From NCBI RefSeq assembly GCF_006980715.1, contig NZ_SBHN01000009.1:1-64000 (forward strand): DNA of 64,000 nt, written 5' to 3'. The notes under the pieces are model-generated. The model made no database searches. It saw nothing but the letters and a program-made list of their open reading frames with translations, and had not been told where the DNA came from. Shown here piece after piece: positions 10,667 through 19,120 of the stretch. This DNA comes from Telmatospirillum sp. J64-1 (GTDB lineage Bacteria > Pseudomonadota > Alphaproteobacteria > Rhodospirillales > Magnetospirillaceae). Both the position numbers and the translations under genes were made by a program. Every line of letters starts with the position of its first letter. Position 1 is the first letter of the stretch.

Positions 10667-11810
10667 TCCTGACCTGGCGGATCAGGCGGGAAAGGAAATC
10701 GTCGCAGCGGGCGAGCTGTTCCCGCGCGATATATTCATCGGGCTTGTGGGCCTGTTCAATGCTGCCGGGACCGCAGACGATGGTGGGCACCTCGGCCGCC
10801 TGATACAACCCGCCCTCGGTGCCGAAACTGACCGTGGCGGTGGCATTGTCGCCGCCGAGCTGGCAGATCAGGCGGGTCAGCGGGTGGTCGTCATCCATGT
10901 CCAGGGCGGGATAGGAGGACAGCCCCTCCCAGCGGATCCCCGCCTGTTCCGCCTGAAGCCGCATCTCGGGCAGCAGGACCGTCTCGGCATAATCCTTCAC
11001 TTGCTCGATGAAGGAAGCGGCATCGTCGCCGGGAATGGCGCGGACCTCCAGATCGAAACTGCAATCGCGCGGCACGATGTTCAGGGCCGTTCCGCCTGTC
11101 ACCACGCCGGTATGCAGCGTGGTGTAAGGCGGCATGAAACGCTGGTCCTGCCGGCCGCTTTCCCGCTGCCTTCGACCTAGATCGGCGGCATGGACGATCA
11201 GGCGGGCGGCGTATTCCACGGCGTTGACACCGTTCTGCGGCAAGGCGGAATGGCATTCCTTGCCATGGACGTGGCAACGCACGGCGCTCTTGCCCTTATG
11301 GGCCGTCACCGCCTTCATGCCAGTGGGCTCGCCGATCAGGCAGCCCAGGGGACGATACGGCAAGCTCGCGATTTGTTCGATCAGCCGGGGCGCCCCCAGG
11401 CAGCCCAGTTCCTCGTCATAGGACAGGGCGATATGGAAGGGCCGTTCCGATCCTTGTTCCGCCATCTGCGGCACGGCGGCCAGGACGGCGGCGATGAAGC
11501 CCTTCATGTCTGCGGTGCCGCGCCCATAGAGCAATCCGTCCCGCTCGACCATCTCGAAGGGATCGCTGGTCCAGGCCTGGCCCGCGACCGGCACCACGTC
11601 GGTATGGCCGGAAAAGACGAAGCCGGGACGGTCCTGCGGGCCGATGGTCGCCAGCAGATTGCTCTTGCGTCCGTCATCGCTATGGCTGAAGGAACAGACG
11701 GCCCCGAAGCCGGACAGATATTCCGTCGCGAAATCGATCAGGGCCTGATTGGAATTCGAACTGGTGGTGTCGAAGGCGATAAGCCGCCGCAAAAGGTCGA
11801 TAGTATTCAT
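10638..11810 (-). CDS. ArgE-like M20 deacylase (acetylornithine deacetylase family)
   Basis: Cytosolic metallo-hydrolase of 390 aa. Metal/catalytic motifs are FSGHTDVVPVAG (metal His and catalytic Asp), GRGTADMKGF (bridging Asp), SYDEELGCLGAP (catalytic Glu pair) and ECHSALPQNGVNA. It should cleave an N-acyl group from an amino acid or amine, as ArgE does with N-acetylornithine. The ATG shares a base with the upstream DUF1028 stop (TGATG). It is the last gene of the polyamine/opine-type ABC transporter operon, so the substrate is probably the imported N-acylated compound and not an arginine-biosynthesis intermediate. Confidence 0.88.
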   Translation of the reverse strand: MNTIDLLRRLIAFDTTSSNSNQALIDFATEYLSGFGAVCSFSHSDDGRKSNLLATIGPQDRPGFVFSGHTDVVPVAGQAWTSDPFEMVERDGLLYGRGTADMKGFIAAVLAAVPQMAEQGSERPFHIALSYDEELGCLGAPRLIEQIASLPYRPLGCLIGEPTGMKAVTAHKGKSAVRCHVHGKECHSALPQNGVNAVEYAARLIVHAADLGRRQRESGRQDQRFMPPYTTLHTGVVTGGTALNIVPRDCSFDLEVRAIPGDDAASFIEQVKDYAETVLLPEMRLQAEQAGIRWEGLSSYPALDMDDDHPLTRLICQLGGDNATATVSFGTEGGLYQAAEVPTIVCGPGSIEQAHKPDEYIAREQLARCDDFLSRLIRQVRTGRLDWGEL

Positions 11811-12463
11811 CAGAAAGCCGGTGCTGCTTCGGGATTGAGAGCACGAGCCACGTAATCGTCGAGCTGGGGCCGGTAGAGGGTCCACAGGCGGCGCAGTTCG
11901 GCGATGGGCTCGTCATGCCAATCTACCCGCAAATCGACGATGGGCCAGGACAGCTTTGCGGCCACATGCAGCCCGGCAGAATGCTCCTCCCCCGTCTCCC
12001 CGCCCTGGTCCAGCCCCGCTTCCAGCGCCGTCAACAGGCGCTCGGTCAACGTCTTGCCCGCATTGGATTCGAAACTGTCGACCATGGCCTGCGGGACCGC
12101 GTCATTGGCCAGCATGTTACCCATGGCTATCACGCCCTTGCCCTTCTTCAGGGCGACGACGGGCATGGCTTTGTCGCCGGAGAAGGCTTCCACCTTCCCG
12201 CTGCCGTCGATCACCACAAGCTGCCGCCACGCCCCATGAGGCGTCGAGGCCAGAAGGGTCTTCACGATTTCGTCCGCTGTCCGCCCCTCTTGCAGCATGG
12301 CCAGCCCGGACGGCCCGAAGGAGGGGTCGGTGACATTCTGCGTGACCACCAGTCCTTTCGGCGAGACCCAGGCGCAGCGGCTAGGCACGCAGATGCTCGA
12401 CGAGGTGATGGCGATGCCGAAGGCATTGCTCTCGGGGCAATGGGCGGCGATGGAATAGGTCAT
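11810..12463 (-). CDS. DUF1028 family protein (predicted Ntn-hydrolase fold)
   Basis: Protein of 217 aa with the DUF1028 pattern: N-terminal TYSIAAHCPESNAFGIAITSS, then VVTQNVTDPSFGPSGL. Thr2 directly follows the initiator Met and could act as an N-terminal nucleophile after Met removal, as in Ntn hydrolases; this is inference. The ATG overlaps the upstream ATPase stop as ATGA. It sits between the transporter ATPase and an M20 deacylase, so it probably acts on the transported amide or peptide-like substrate. The catalytic reaction is not known for the family. Confidence 0.87.
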   Translation of the reverse strand: MTYSIAAHCPESNAFGIAITSSSICVPSRCAWVSPKGLVVTQNVTDPSFGPSGLAMLQEGRTADEIVKTLLASTPHGAWRQLVVIDGSGKVEAFSGDKAMPVVALKKGKGVIAMGNMLANDAVPQAMVDSFESNAGKTLTERLLTALEAGLDQGGETGEEHSAGLHVAAKLSWPIVDLRVDWHDEPIAELRRLWTLYRPQLDDYVARALNPEAAPAF

Positions 12464-13596
12464 GGCTGCTTGTCCTCTTGCGGAAAGACCAGGCATTCGG
12501 CGGCATCGATGTCGAGCCCCAGTTCCGCGCCTTGACTCAAGGCTTCGGCCAATCCCGGCCGGTTGAGGCGCACCCGCACGAGATCCGCGCCGTCCACGTC
12601 CAGGAAGGCTTCGACATGGGTGCCCTGATAGCTCCGCGCACGCAGGATGCCGCGCAATTGGCCGCCCTCCTGGGTGAGACGCAGATGCTCGGGACGGACG
12701 AACAGGCGAATCCCGTCACCGGCCTTGACGCCCTGGCAGCGGGACAGCGGCACCGCGAGGCGCAGATTGTTCGCCCCCAGGACCAGCAGTGCCTCCTCGC
12801 CCTCGATACGCTCGACCATGCCGCCGATCTGGTTGATGTCACCGATGAAGGAGGCAACGAAGCTGTTGGCCGGGCTGCGATACATCTCCGCCGGAGTCGA
12901 AAGCTGCTGGATCTCGCCATGGGCCATCACCGCGATGCGGTCCGACAGGCTCAGCGCCTCGCCCTGGTCGTGGGTGACGAAAATGGTGGTGATGCCGACC
13001 CGGCGCTGGATTTCCTTCAGCTCGACCTGCATGTCGCTGCGCAGATTCTTGTCCAGGGCCGACAGGCTTTCGTCGAGCAGCAGCAGGCGCGGGCGGATCA
13101 CCAGGGCACGCGCCAGTGCGACGCGCTGCTGCTGGCCGCCCGACAAGGCGCGCGGCTTGCGGTCGCCGAAGGCGCCCAGGCGCACATTCTCCAGCGCCTC
13201 GGCCACGCGGCGGCGGATCTCCTCGCGCGGGATCTTGCGCATCTTCAGGCCGAAGGCGACATTCTCGGCGACGCTCATATGCGGGAAGAGTGCGTAGTTC
13301 TGGAAAACCAGCCCGATGTCGCGCTGATGCGGCGGCATCTCGGTGACGCAATCGTTGCCGATGAAGACCTCGCCGGTATCGGGAGTGAGGAAGCCCGCCA
13401 GCATGTTGAGCAGGGTCGTCTTGCCGCAGCCGCTCGGCCCCAGCAGGGTCAGGAATTCCCCGTGATTGATCTTCAGCCAGACATCGCGCAGGGCGGTCAC
13501 GTCGCCGAAGGACTTGCCAATGCCGTCCAGCCGGACGGCATGCTTGGCGGACACGGACGGCGCGGTCGCGGTGCAGGTGGTGCTATCGAGCATCAT
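12460..13596 (-). CDS. Polyamine/opine-type ABC transporter ATP-binding protein
   Basis: PotA-like ATPase of 378 aa. Walker A GPSGCGKTT, Q-loop VFQNYALFP, signature LSGGQQQRVALARAL, Walker B LLLLDESLSALD and H-loop FVTHDQGEAL are all present. The Walker B aspartate is followed by E-S where PotA usually has E-P. The C-terminal ~120 aa form the TOBE regulatory domain. Two adjacent ATGs begin it; the first overlaps the upstream permease stop and both follow GAGGAGAG. It energises import by the two permeases encoded just upstream. Confidence 0.93.
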   Translation of the reverse strand: MMLDSTTCTATAPSVSAKHAVRLDGIGKSFGDVTALRDVWLKINHGEFLTLLGPSGCGKTTLLNMLAGFLTPDTGEVFIGNDCVTEMPPHQRDIGLVFQNYALFPHMSVAENVAFGLKMRKIPREEIRRRVAEALENVRLGAFGDRKPRALSGGQQQRVALARALVIRPRLLLLDESLSALDKNLRSDMQVELKEIQRRVGITTIFVTHDQGEALSLSDRIAVMAHGEIQQLSTPAEMYRSPANSFVASFIGDINQIGGMVERIEGEEALLVLGANNLRLAVPLSRCQGVKAGDGIRLFVRPEHLRLTQEGGQLRGILRARSYQGTHVEAFLDVDGADLVRVRLNRPGLAEALSQGAELGLDIDAAECLVFPQEDKQP

Positions 13597-14411
13597 TTGC
13601 TCTCCTCGATGGCAAGGACTTTGCGCAACCCAAGGAAACGGTTGGCGAGGACGAGAGTGATTGAGGTCGTGACGATGAAGATCGTCGAAATCGCCGCCAT
13701 GGTCGGGTCGGTGTATTCCCGCACATAGGTATACATGGCGACCGGCAGCGTCTGGGTGGCATGGGAGGTCACGAACAGCGCCGCCGAAAACTCGTTGAAG
13801 GACAGGATCGCGGCGAACAGCCAGCCGCCGAACATGCCGGGCAGGAGCAAGGGCAGATCGACCCGCAGCAGCACCTGCAGCGGCGAGGCGCCCAGGCTGG
13901 CGGCCGCCAGTTCATAGCGGCGGTCCAGGTTGCGCAGCGACACATAGACGCTGCGCAGCACGAAAGGCAGGACCAGGATGACCTGGGCCAGGATCACGGT
14001 GGCGAAACTGCCGCGCATGCTGACTTGCGAGGCCAGCATCAGCACACCCAGGCCGATGGTGAAATGCGGGATCACCAGGGGCGACAGCAGGATCGTCTCC
14101 AGCAGGTCTTTGCCCCGGAACTGGAAGCGGTCGATGGCATAGGCCAGCGCCGTGCCGATCACCAGGGCGATGCCCGAGGTCCAGGCGGTGACGATCAGGC
14201 CGTTGATGAAACCCCGCTGGAAATCCCGGTAGGTCACCGCCCGCTCGAACCAGCGCAGGCTCAGGTCCTGGGGCGGAAAGGACAGGATGGCCGTGGAATT
14301 GAAGGCCGACATGATGACGACCACCGACGGGACAGACACGAAAAGCAGGATCAGGGTGATCAGGACGGTCGCGCCGGTACGCGCCAGGAGCTTCTTGTGC
14401 TTGGCTTTCAT
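13593..14411 (-). CDS. ABC transporter permease (PotC-like)
   Basis: Inner-membrane permease of 272 aa with about six TM helices. It has a BPD_transp_1 EAA-type loop (YELAAASLGASPLQVLLRV) for ATPase contact. It shares one base with the upstream permease gene (TGATG) and overlaps the ATPase gene by four bases, so the operon is tightly coupled. Confidence 0.92.
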   Translation of the reverse strand: MKAKHKKLLARTGATVLITLILLFVSVPSVVVIMSAFNSTAILSFPPQDLSLRWFERAVTYRDFQRGFINGLIVTAWTSGIALVIGTALAYAIDRFQFRGKDLLETILLSPLVIPHFTIGLGVLMLASQVSMRGSFATVILAQVILVLPFVLRSVYVSLRNLDRRYELAAASLGASPLQVLLRVDLPLLLPGMFGGWLFAAILSFNEFSAALFVTSHATQTLPVAMYTYVREYTDPTMAAISTIFIVTTSITLVLANRFLGLRKVLAIEESK

Positions 14412-15262
14412 CAGTGCAATCCCATCTTTTCGACCCGGCGCGAGCTCCAGTTCATGGCCACCAGCAAGGCGATGCTGACGACCAGGCCGATCAGGCTGAG
14501 AACCGCCGCGAAGGGGAAGTCGAAGGACGAGAAGCCGACCAGATAGACCATGTTCGACAGCATCATCACCTTGCCGCCGCCGATCAGCTGGGGCGTGGCG
14601 AAGGCGCTGAGGGTCCAGGCGAAGATGGTGATGACGCCGGCGATGATGCCCGGCGTGGACAGCGGCAGGGTGACTTTCAGGAACACCCGCACCGGACCGG
14701 CACCAAGGCTGGCGGCGGCTTTCTCGTAGTTGCGGTCGATATGCGCGATGGCCGTGGTCAGCACCATCACCATAACGGGGATGGAATACTGCACCAGGGC
14801 CAGGGTTACGCCGAGCTGGGTATACATCAGCTGCAGGGGCCGCTCGATGATGCCCAGCGCCATCAGCGTGCTGTTCACGAAGCCGTTATTCCCGAGAACG
14901 ATCAGCCAAGCATAGGTCCTGACGATGTCGCCGGTGAAAAGCGGCGTAATGCTGATGATCAGGATCAGTGACTGGATCGCCTTGGACGGCACGCGCGCCA
15001 GGGCATAGGCCAACGGATAGCTCAGCACCAGGGTCAGCAGCGCGGTGGACAGCGCCAGTTCCATGGTGGTGCGCAACACGGAGGCATAGACCGGGCGCAG
15101 GACGCGCCCGAAATTATCCAGGGTGAAACCGCCCACCACCAGCGAGCCCGGCACATGCTCGCGCACGCTGAACTGCAAGATGGAGAACAGGGACGCGACC
15201 AGGAGGAAGGCCACGAAGACTGCCGGAATTACGAAGAGAAACTGGATCTGACGTTTTGTCAT
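14411..15262 (-). CDS. ABC transporter permease (PotB-like)
   Basis: Inner-membrane permease of 283 aa, about six TM helices, with the EAA-loop sequence YEKAAASLGAGPVRVFLKV. The start has GAGGAGACGACG upstream. It lies 36 bases after the binding-protein gene and pairs with the PotC-like permease to form the channel. Confidence 0.92.
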   Translation of the reverse strand: MTKRQIQFLFVIPAVFVAFLLVASLFSILQFSVREHVPGSLVVGGFTLDNFGRVLRPVYASVLRTTMELALSTALLTLVLSYPLAYALARVPSKAIQSLILIISITPLFTGDIVRTYAWLIVLGNNGFVNSTLMALGIIERPLQLMYTQLGVTLALVQYSIPVMVMVLTTAIAHIDRNYEKAAASLGAGPVRVFLKVTLPLSTPGIIAGVITIFAWTLSAFATPQLIGGGKVMMLSNMVYLVGFSSFDFPFAAVLSLIGLVVSIALLVAMNWSSRRVEKMGLH

Positions 15263-15298
15263 CGTCGTCTCCTCCTAAGTCGCAACCATTCAGGACGA

Positions 15299-16330
15299 TC
15301 AGTTCATCAGGTTTTCGGTGAACCAGGTCTTCCAGACCGGCAGCATCTCGGCACGCAGCTTGTGGTCGATGACGATCGCCTGTTCCTGGATCTGCTCCTC
15401 GGAGGTGAAGACGCCGGGCAGCGCGGCCAGTTCAGGATCGATGACCGCCTTGCTGTTGAGCGGGCCGAGCTTCTTCAGCTTGGTGATTTCGGCCTGGACC
15501 TCGGGATCGAGAGCGACGTCGAGGAACTTGTAGGCCAGTTCCTGCTGACGGGTGCCCTTGTTGATGCCGATGGCGTCGATGCCGATGATGGCGCCTTCCT
15601 TGGGGATCACCAGTTCGACCGGCACGCCCTGCGAGATCTGATGGAAGGCATTGCCCGACAGGATGACCTGCACCGAGGTTTCACCCGTGGCCATCTTTTC
15701 CTGGCTGGTGCCGTCCGAGGAATAGAAGGTCTTCACGTTGGGCTTGATCTGCTTCAGCAGCTCGGTGCCCTTTTCCCAATCCTTGACCTCGGCCCCCGAC
15801 AGGATGGCGGAGACGGCGATCAGGTGGCTGGGGTCGAAGTCCGGCGCACCCACCTGCCCTTCCAGCTTGGGATCCCACAGATCCTTCCAGGATTCGAAGG
15901 TGATGCCTTCGGGCAGCAGGTCCGGCCGGTAGCCGATGGTGTAGACATAGGACCACAGGCCCAGGTGATAGGGGCTGATCTTGGCCGTGGGCATGACGTC
16001 GCCGAAGCGCGAGATGCGGCTGGCATCCAATTCCTCGAACAGGCCGGAATTGGCATAGAGCCAGCCCACATGGCTGGTGGTGATGGTGACGTCGGTTTCG
16101 GGAGTCCCACCGGCAAGCTGGGCCTTGTTCAGACGGTCGATCGTCCCGCCGGTGACATATTCGACGGGAACGCCCGTTTCCTCAGTAAACTTCTTGCCAA
16201 TGGTTTCGGCAACGGTATCGCGCCAGCTCCCGCCCCAGATGCTGACACGCAAGGGCTCTGCCGCTTCTGCCGCGATTCCGCCAAGGCCGAGGCTCAGACT
16301 GAAGGCGAACGCAAAAGTCTTGTTCCGCAT
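15299..16330 (-). CDS. Periplasmic substrate-binding protein of polyamine/opine-type ABC transporter
   Basis: Protein of 343 aa, bacterial SBP family 1, similar in layout to PotD-like spermidine/putrescine or opine binders. A Sec signal peptide covers about residues 1-24 (hydrophobic FAFAFSLSLGLGG, then AEAAEP). The mature protein starts near EPLRVSIWGGSWRD. The ATG at MRNKTFAF has AAGGGA upstream; the longer upstream frame would bury the signal peptide. As first gene of the operon it is likely the most abundantly made. The specific ligand cannot be read from sequence; the deacylase and DUF1028 genes downstream suggest an N-acylated amine or peptide-like compound. Confidence 0.92.
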   Translation of the reverse strand: MRNKTFAFAFSLSLGLGGIAAEAAEPLRVSIWGGSWRDTVAETIGKKFTEETGVPVEYVTGGTIDRLNKAQLAGGTPETDVTITTSHVGWLYANSGLFEELDASRISRFGDVMPTAKISPYHLGLWSYVYTIGYRPDLLPEGITFESWKDLWDPKLEGQVGAPDFDPSHLIAVSAILSGAEVKDWEKGTELLKQIKPNVKTFYSSDGTSQEKMATGETSVQVILSGNAFHQISQGVPVELVIPKEGAIIGIDAIGINKGTRQQELAYKFLDVALDPEVQAEITKLKKLGPLNSKAVIDPELAALPGVFTSEEQIQEQAIVIDHKLRAEMLPVWKTWFTENLMN

Positions 16331-16648
16331 GGGGCCATTTCCCTTCAAAAGTAGCAAGCCTGGGCGGCATTCCGCCCACACCACTCCCATCGCAAGAGCC
16401 ATGCCAAATCGATTCCCGAGGGTTCCGCTGCCCTTTTGCAGTCTATTTTCGCGCCACCCTCTTATTCTGCTCATTTATGAGGCTCAGACTTAGGCATTCG
16501 CACATTCTCTGAGCAAATAAATAAAGTATAATTTAAGAATAGCAAAATAAAAAAGGGGACACGCAGGAGCGCATCCCCTTGATATACTCAAGGAAGACTG
16601 AAGACACACCCAACCACGCACAGCATAGTGTGCGACCTGAGGTATCTT
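16331..16648. other. 318-base intergenic region between transporter operon and RidA-like gene
   Basis: The part near the RidA-like gene holds a clear minus-strand terminator (16541-16580). The middle (about 16500-16555) is AT-rich, with TATAATTTAAG-like runs, and probably contains the promoter of the binding-protein operon reading left. No convincing -35/-10 pair, ORF or RNA gene was identified. Confidence 0.4.
16541..16580 (-). terminator. Rho-independent terminator of the HpaB/flavin reductase/RidA-like operon
   Basis: Read leftwards, AAGGGGA (16580-16574) pairs with TCCCCTT (16559-16553) across a 14-base loop, followed by a T-rich run, TTTATTTT. It lies about 70 bases past the RidA-like stop. 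Confidence 0.75.
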
Positions 16649-17056
16649 TTATTCAGGGATCTCAGCGATGATATCGATTTCCATCAGATATTCAGGCTTC
16701 GCCAATCCCGGCACGATGATGCCGGTCGAGACGGGATAGACCCCCTTCAGCCATTTCCCGACCGTCCGGTAGACCGGCTCGCGATAGGCGCGGTCGGTGA
16801 TGTAGATCGTGACCTTGCAGATATCCTCGAGCTTGGCGCCGGCCTCTTCGAGCAGGATCTGCGCGCATTTCATGGCGTTTTCCGTCTGCGCCACGGGATC
16901 GCCGATGCCGACGATATTGCCATCCAGGTCCATCGCCGTCTGGCCGCGGAGATAGACGGTGTTGCCGGCGCGGACGGCCATGCACAGGTCATTGTCCAGC
17001 GACTGCTCGGGATAGGCGTCCTTGGTGTTGAACTTTCTGATGCGCGTATGAGCCAT
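16649..17056 (-). CDS. RidA/YjgF family protein (RutC-like motif, catalytic Arg absent)
   Basis: Protein of 135 aa of the YjgF/YER057c/UK114 fold, expected to be a cytosolic trimer. The end GLAKPEYLMEIDIIA resembles the RutC motif GLxKPxxLxEIxxIA. At the position of the conserved Arg of imine-deaminating RidA (Arg105 in E. coli) my alignment gives Ser (YPVSTGIIV), so classic enamine/imine deaminase activity is doubtful. Related family members include 2-aminomuconate deaminase and RutC. It is the third gene of an operon with an HpaB-type oxygenase and a flavin reductase, so it probably handles a ring-oxidation product. The ATG was chosen from the typical N-terminus (MAHTRIRKFNT). Confidence 0.9.
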   Translation of the reverse strand: MAHTRIRKFNTKDAYPEQSLDNDLCMAVRAGNTVYLRGQTAMDLDGNIVGIGDPVAQTENAMKCAQILLEEAGAKLEDICKVTIYITDRAYREPVYRTVGKWLKGVYPVSTGIIVPGLAKPEYLMEIDIIAEIPE

Positions 17057-17070
17057 GATGTCTTTTCCGT

Positions 17071-17571
17071 TCAGGCACGGCCGGCGGGAGCGATGGGGCC
17101 GATCGTGTGGTAGTTGCGATTGGCATAAAGCAAGGGGATGTCGTCGATTTCCCGCACATCCTCGACAAGGCCGAGAAGCAGCCGGTGCGTGCCGAAGCGA
17201 TGGACCTCGGCGAGCTTGCAGTCGAAAGCCACGGTCGCGCCCTTGATCGCCGGGCAGCCGCCCGGCGTCGGCACGGTTTGCACGGCGGCGAATTTGTCCT
17301 CGCGGAATTCCGCCACGCGTCCGGCGAAGCAATCGGCCACGCGATCCTGTCCGGCGGCCAGCAGATTGACGCAGAACCGTCCGTTCCTGACGATCGCCTC
17401 GGCCGCCGGACTGAGATGATGAATGCAGACCAGCAGCGAGGGAGGCTCGGCCGAAACAGAGCAAGCCGCACTGACCGTCACCCCGGCCCGCCCCGCCGCT
17501 CCGTCCGTGGTGACCACGGTGACGGAAGAGGCGAAGTGGCTCATGGCGCTTTTGAACGCTTCCGCATCCAT
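17071..17571 (-). CDS. Flavin reductase (RutF/HpaC-like)
   Basis: Short-chain flavin reductase of 166 aa. It should supply reduced FMN/FAD to the adjacent oxygenase. Recognisable segments are TTDGAAGRAGVTVSAACSVS, PPSLLVC, CVNLLAAGQ and FGTHRLLLG, a pattern very close to RutF as I recall it and also shared with HpaC. The ATG shares a base with the oxygenase stop (TGATG), supporting a two-component monooxygenase. The RidA-like gene follows after 14 bases. The electron donor is presumably NADH; specificity is not readable here. Confidence 0.9.
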   Translation of the reverse strand: MDAEAFKSAMSHFASSVTVVTTDGAAGRAGVTVSAACSVSAEPPSLLVCIHHLSPAAEAIVRNGRFCVNLLAAGQDRVADCFAGRVAEFREDKFAAVQTVPTPGGCPAIKGATVAFDCKLAEVHRFGTHRLLLGLVEDVREIDDIPLLYANRNYHTIGPIAPAGRA

Positions 17572-19022
17572 CAGCGACCTCCGGCGACCTGCTCCGACAG
17601 ACCGGCGGCCTTGCGCACGAAATCCAGCGGGCCGGAGAAGTCGAAGCTGTGATAGACGGCGTTGAGATGGTTGAAATGCGGCGCTTGCGCGAATTGCACG
17701 AAGGTCAGGCGATGGCCCGCGTAATCGGAATTCAGCAGGTCGCGGGCGAAGGCCAGCAGCTTGCGGCGGTCTTCGGCTTGCCAGTTGTCGTTCAGGCTGT
17801 AGAACTTGTTCAGCCAGCCCGACGTATCGGCATTCCTGAACTGCGCCACGTTGGGCGTCACACAGATCTGGCCGCCGCACAGCTCGCGGGCGATATGCAT
17901 CATCTGCGCGAGATTAGAGCAGGCATGGACGCGGCCGGCATAGAGCAGCGACTGGTTGGGCATCAGCAGGCCACCGGGACTCTTTTCCGCCTGGGCGATC
18001 GAGGCCACCAGATGAGCGTTGATGCCTTCGCGGTAGCACACCAGGTCGGCCAGCTTCTCGCGCACGCCCTGATGCTGGTCCAGGCCGGTCTGCTTCACAT
18101 TCCACAGCGCCGCGCCGATCAGCATGTCGGCGACATAGAGAATGCGCAGCACATAGGGAAAGGCCGAATAGCGGTGCAGAGTGCTGCGGATATAGGTCGC
18201 CGCCTTGGTGTGACGGTAGAAGAAGACGTCTTCCCAGGGGATCAACACATCGTCGAGCACCATCAGCGTGTCGACTTCATCGAAGCGGTTGCCCAGTGGA
18301 TAATCCTCCACCGAACCGCGCCCGGCGAAGCTGGAGCGGCAGATATGCTTCACGCCCTTGGCATTCATCTTGACGATGCAGCCGACGGCGTAATCCGACA
18401 GCTTGTCGTCGGTCCAGTTCGCCACGGTGGGCTTTAGGAAGGCCTGGTCGGCATAGGCGGCGGCGGTTTCGTATTTCGCGCCGCGCAGGATGATGCCCGC
18501 ATCGGTCTCCTTGACCACATGGACCATCATGTCCGGGTCCTGGTCCTGCGGACGGCGGGACCGGTCGCCCTTGGGATCGGTATTGGCCGAGACGTGGAAG
18601 ATATCGTCGTTCAGCACCGCCTTGATATGGTTGTCGATGTTCTCGGCGAAGCGCGGGTCGATCTCGTTCAGCACGTCGCGGCCATCGAACAGCGACCACA
18701 TCTCGCCGATGGTCTCGTCGCCGACGCGGGTGACGACACCGCCGATATCCTTCATCACGTTATCGACGCCGCGCCACTTGTCCCACCAATCCTGCTGGGT
18801 GGTCGGCGGCTTCATGAACATCGAATTCCGCTCGTTGCCGTTCAGGTAGGTGAGCGTGTCCTGATGCTTTTCCTCGTGCTGCATGTCGTACATGCGGGCA
18901 CGGATATTGATGATCGGCGCAAAAGCCGGATGCTTGGTGGCATCCTTGACGCGCTCGCCGTCGATCCAGATTTCGCGATCGTCCCGGATCCCATCCAGAT
19001 ATTGCTGCCCGGTCCTAATCAT
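17571..19022 (-). CDS. HpaB-family flavin-dependent monooxygenase, oxygenase component
   Basis: Protein of 483 aa, full length for the 4-hydroxyphenylacetate 3-monooxygenase oxygenase (HpaB/PheA1) family, which uses reduced FAD and O2 to hydroxylate phenols and some N-heterocycles. The N-terminal segment GQQYLDGIRDDREIWIDGERVKD is typical. Family segments RMYDMQHEEK, HICRSSFAGRG and IPWEDVFFYRHT are present, while the GRxPD segment of many HpaBs reads TRVGDET. GGAGG precedes the ATG. It heads the operon oxygenase-flavin reductase-RidA-like and is divergent from a LysR gene. True 4-HPA degradation is unlikely because no ring-cleavage hpa genes are present; the substrate is open. Confidence 0.9.
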   Translation of the reverse strand: MIRTGQQYLDGIRDDREIWIDGERVKDATKHPAFAPIINIRARMYDMQHEEKHQDTLTYLNGNERNSMFMKPPTTQQDWWDKWRGVDNVMKDIGGVVTRVGDETIGEMWSLFDGRDVLNEIDPRFAENIDNHIKAVLNDDIFHVSANTDPKGDRSRRPQDQDPDMMVHVVKETDAGIILRGAKYETAAAYADQAFLKPTVANWTDDKLSDYAVGCIVKMNAKGVKHICRSSFAGRGSVEDYPLGNRFDEVDTLMVLDDVLIPWEDVFFYRHTKAATYIRSTLHRYSAFPYVLRILYVADMLIGAALWNVKQTGLDQHQGVREKLADLVCYREGINAHLVASIAQAEKSPGGLLMPNQSLLYAGRVHACSNLAQMMHIARELCGGQICVTPNVAQFRNADTSGWLNKFYSLNDNWQAEDRRKLLAFARDLLNSDYAGHRLTFVQFAQAPHFNHLNAVYHSFDFSGPLDFVRKAAGLSEQVAGGR

Positions 19023-19080
19023 GTGCCCTCCAGCGCTCGGATTTCCGTTGCAATCAACGCTAGCCTGAGCCCAGGATTAT

Positions 19081-19097
19081 GGAAAATATTGTTTACC
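19081..19097. promoter_or_regulatory. Candidate LysR-type operator in divergent spacer
   Basis: GGAAAATATTGTTTACC is an imperfect dyad (12 of 16 non-central positions symmetric) in the 98-base gap between the HpaB-type oxygenase and the LysR gene. LysR proteins commonly bind such AT-rich dyads in divergent spacers. Binding is inferred from position only. Confidence 0.35.
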
Positions 19098-19120
19098 GGC
19101 CAACTGAATAGGTTTTTCCT

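Noticed and set aside
17571-19022. Straight annotation as a 4-hydroxyphenylacetate degradation operon
   Set aside because: No homoprotocatechuate ring-cleavage or downstream hpa genes are seen, and a RidA-like gene is not a standard member.
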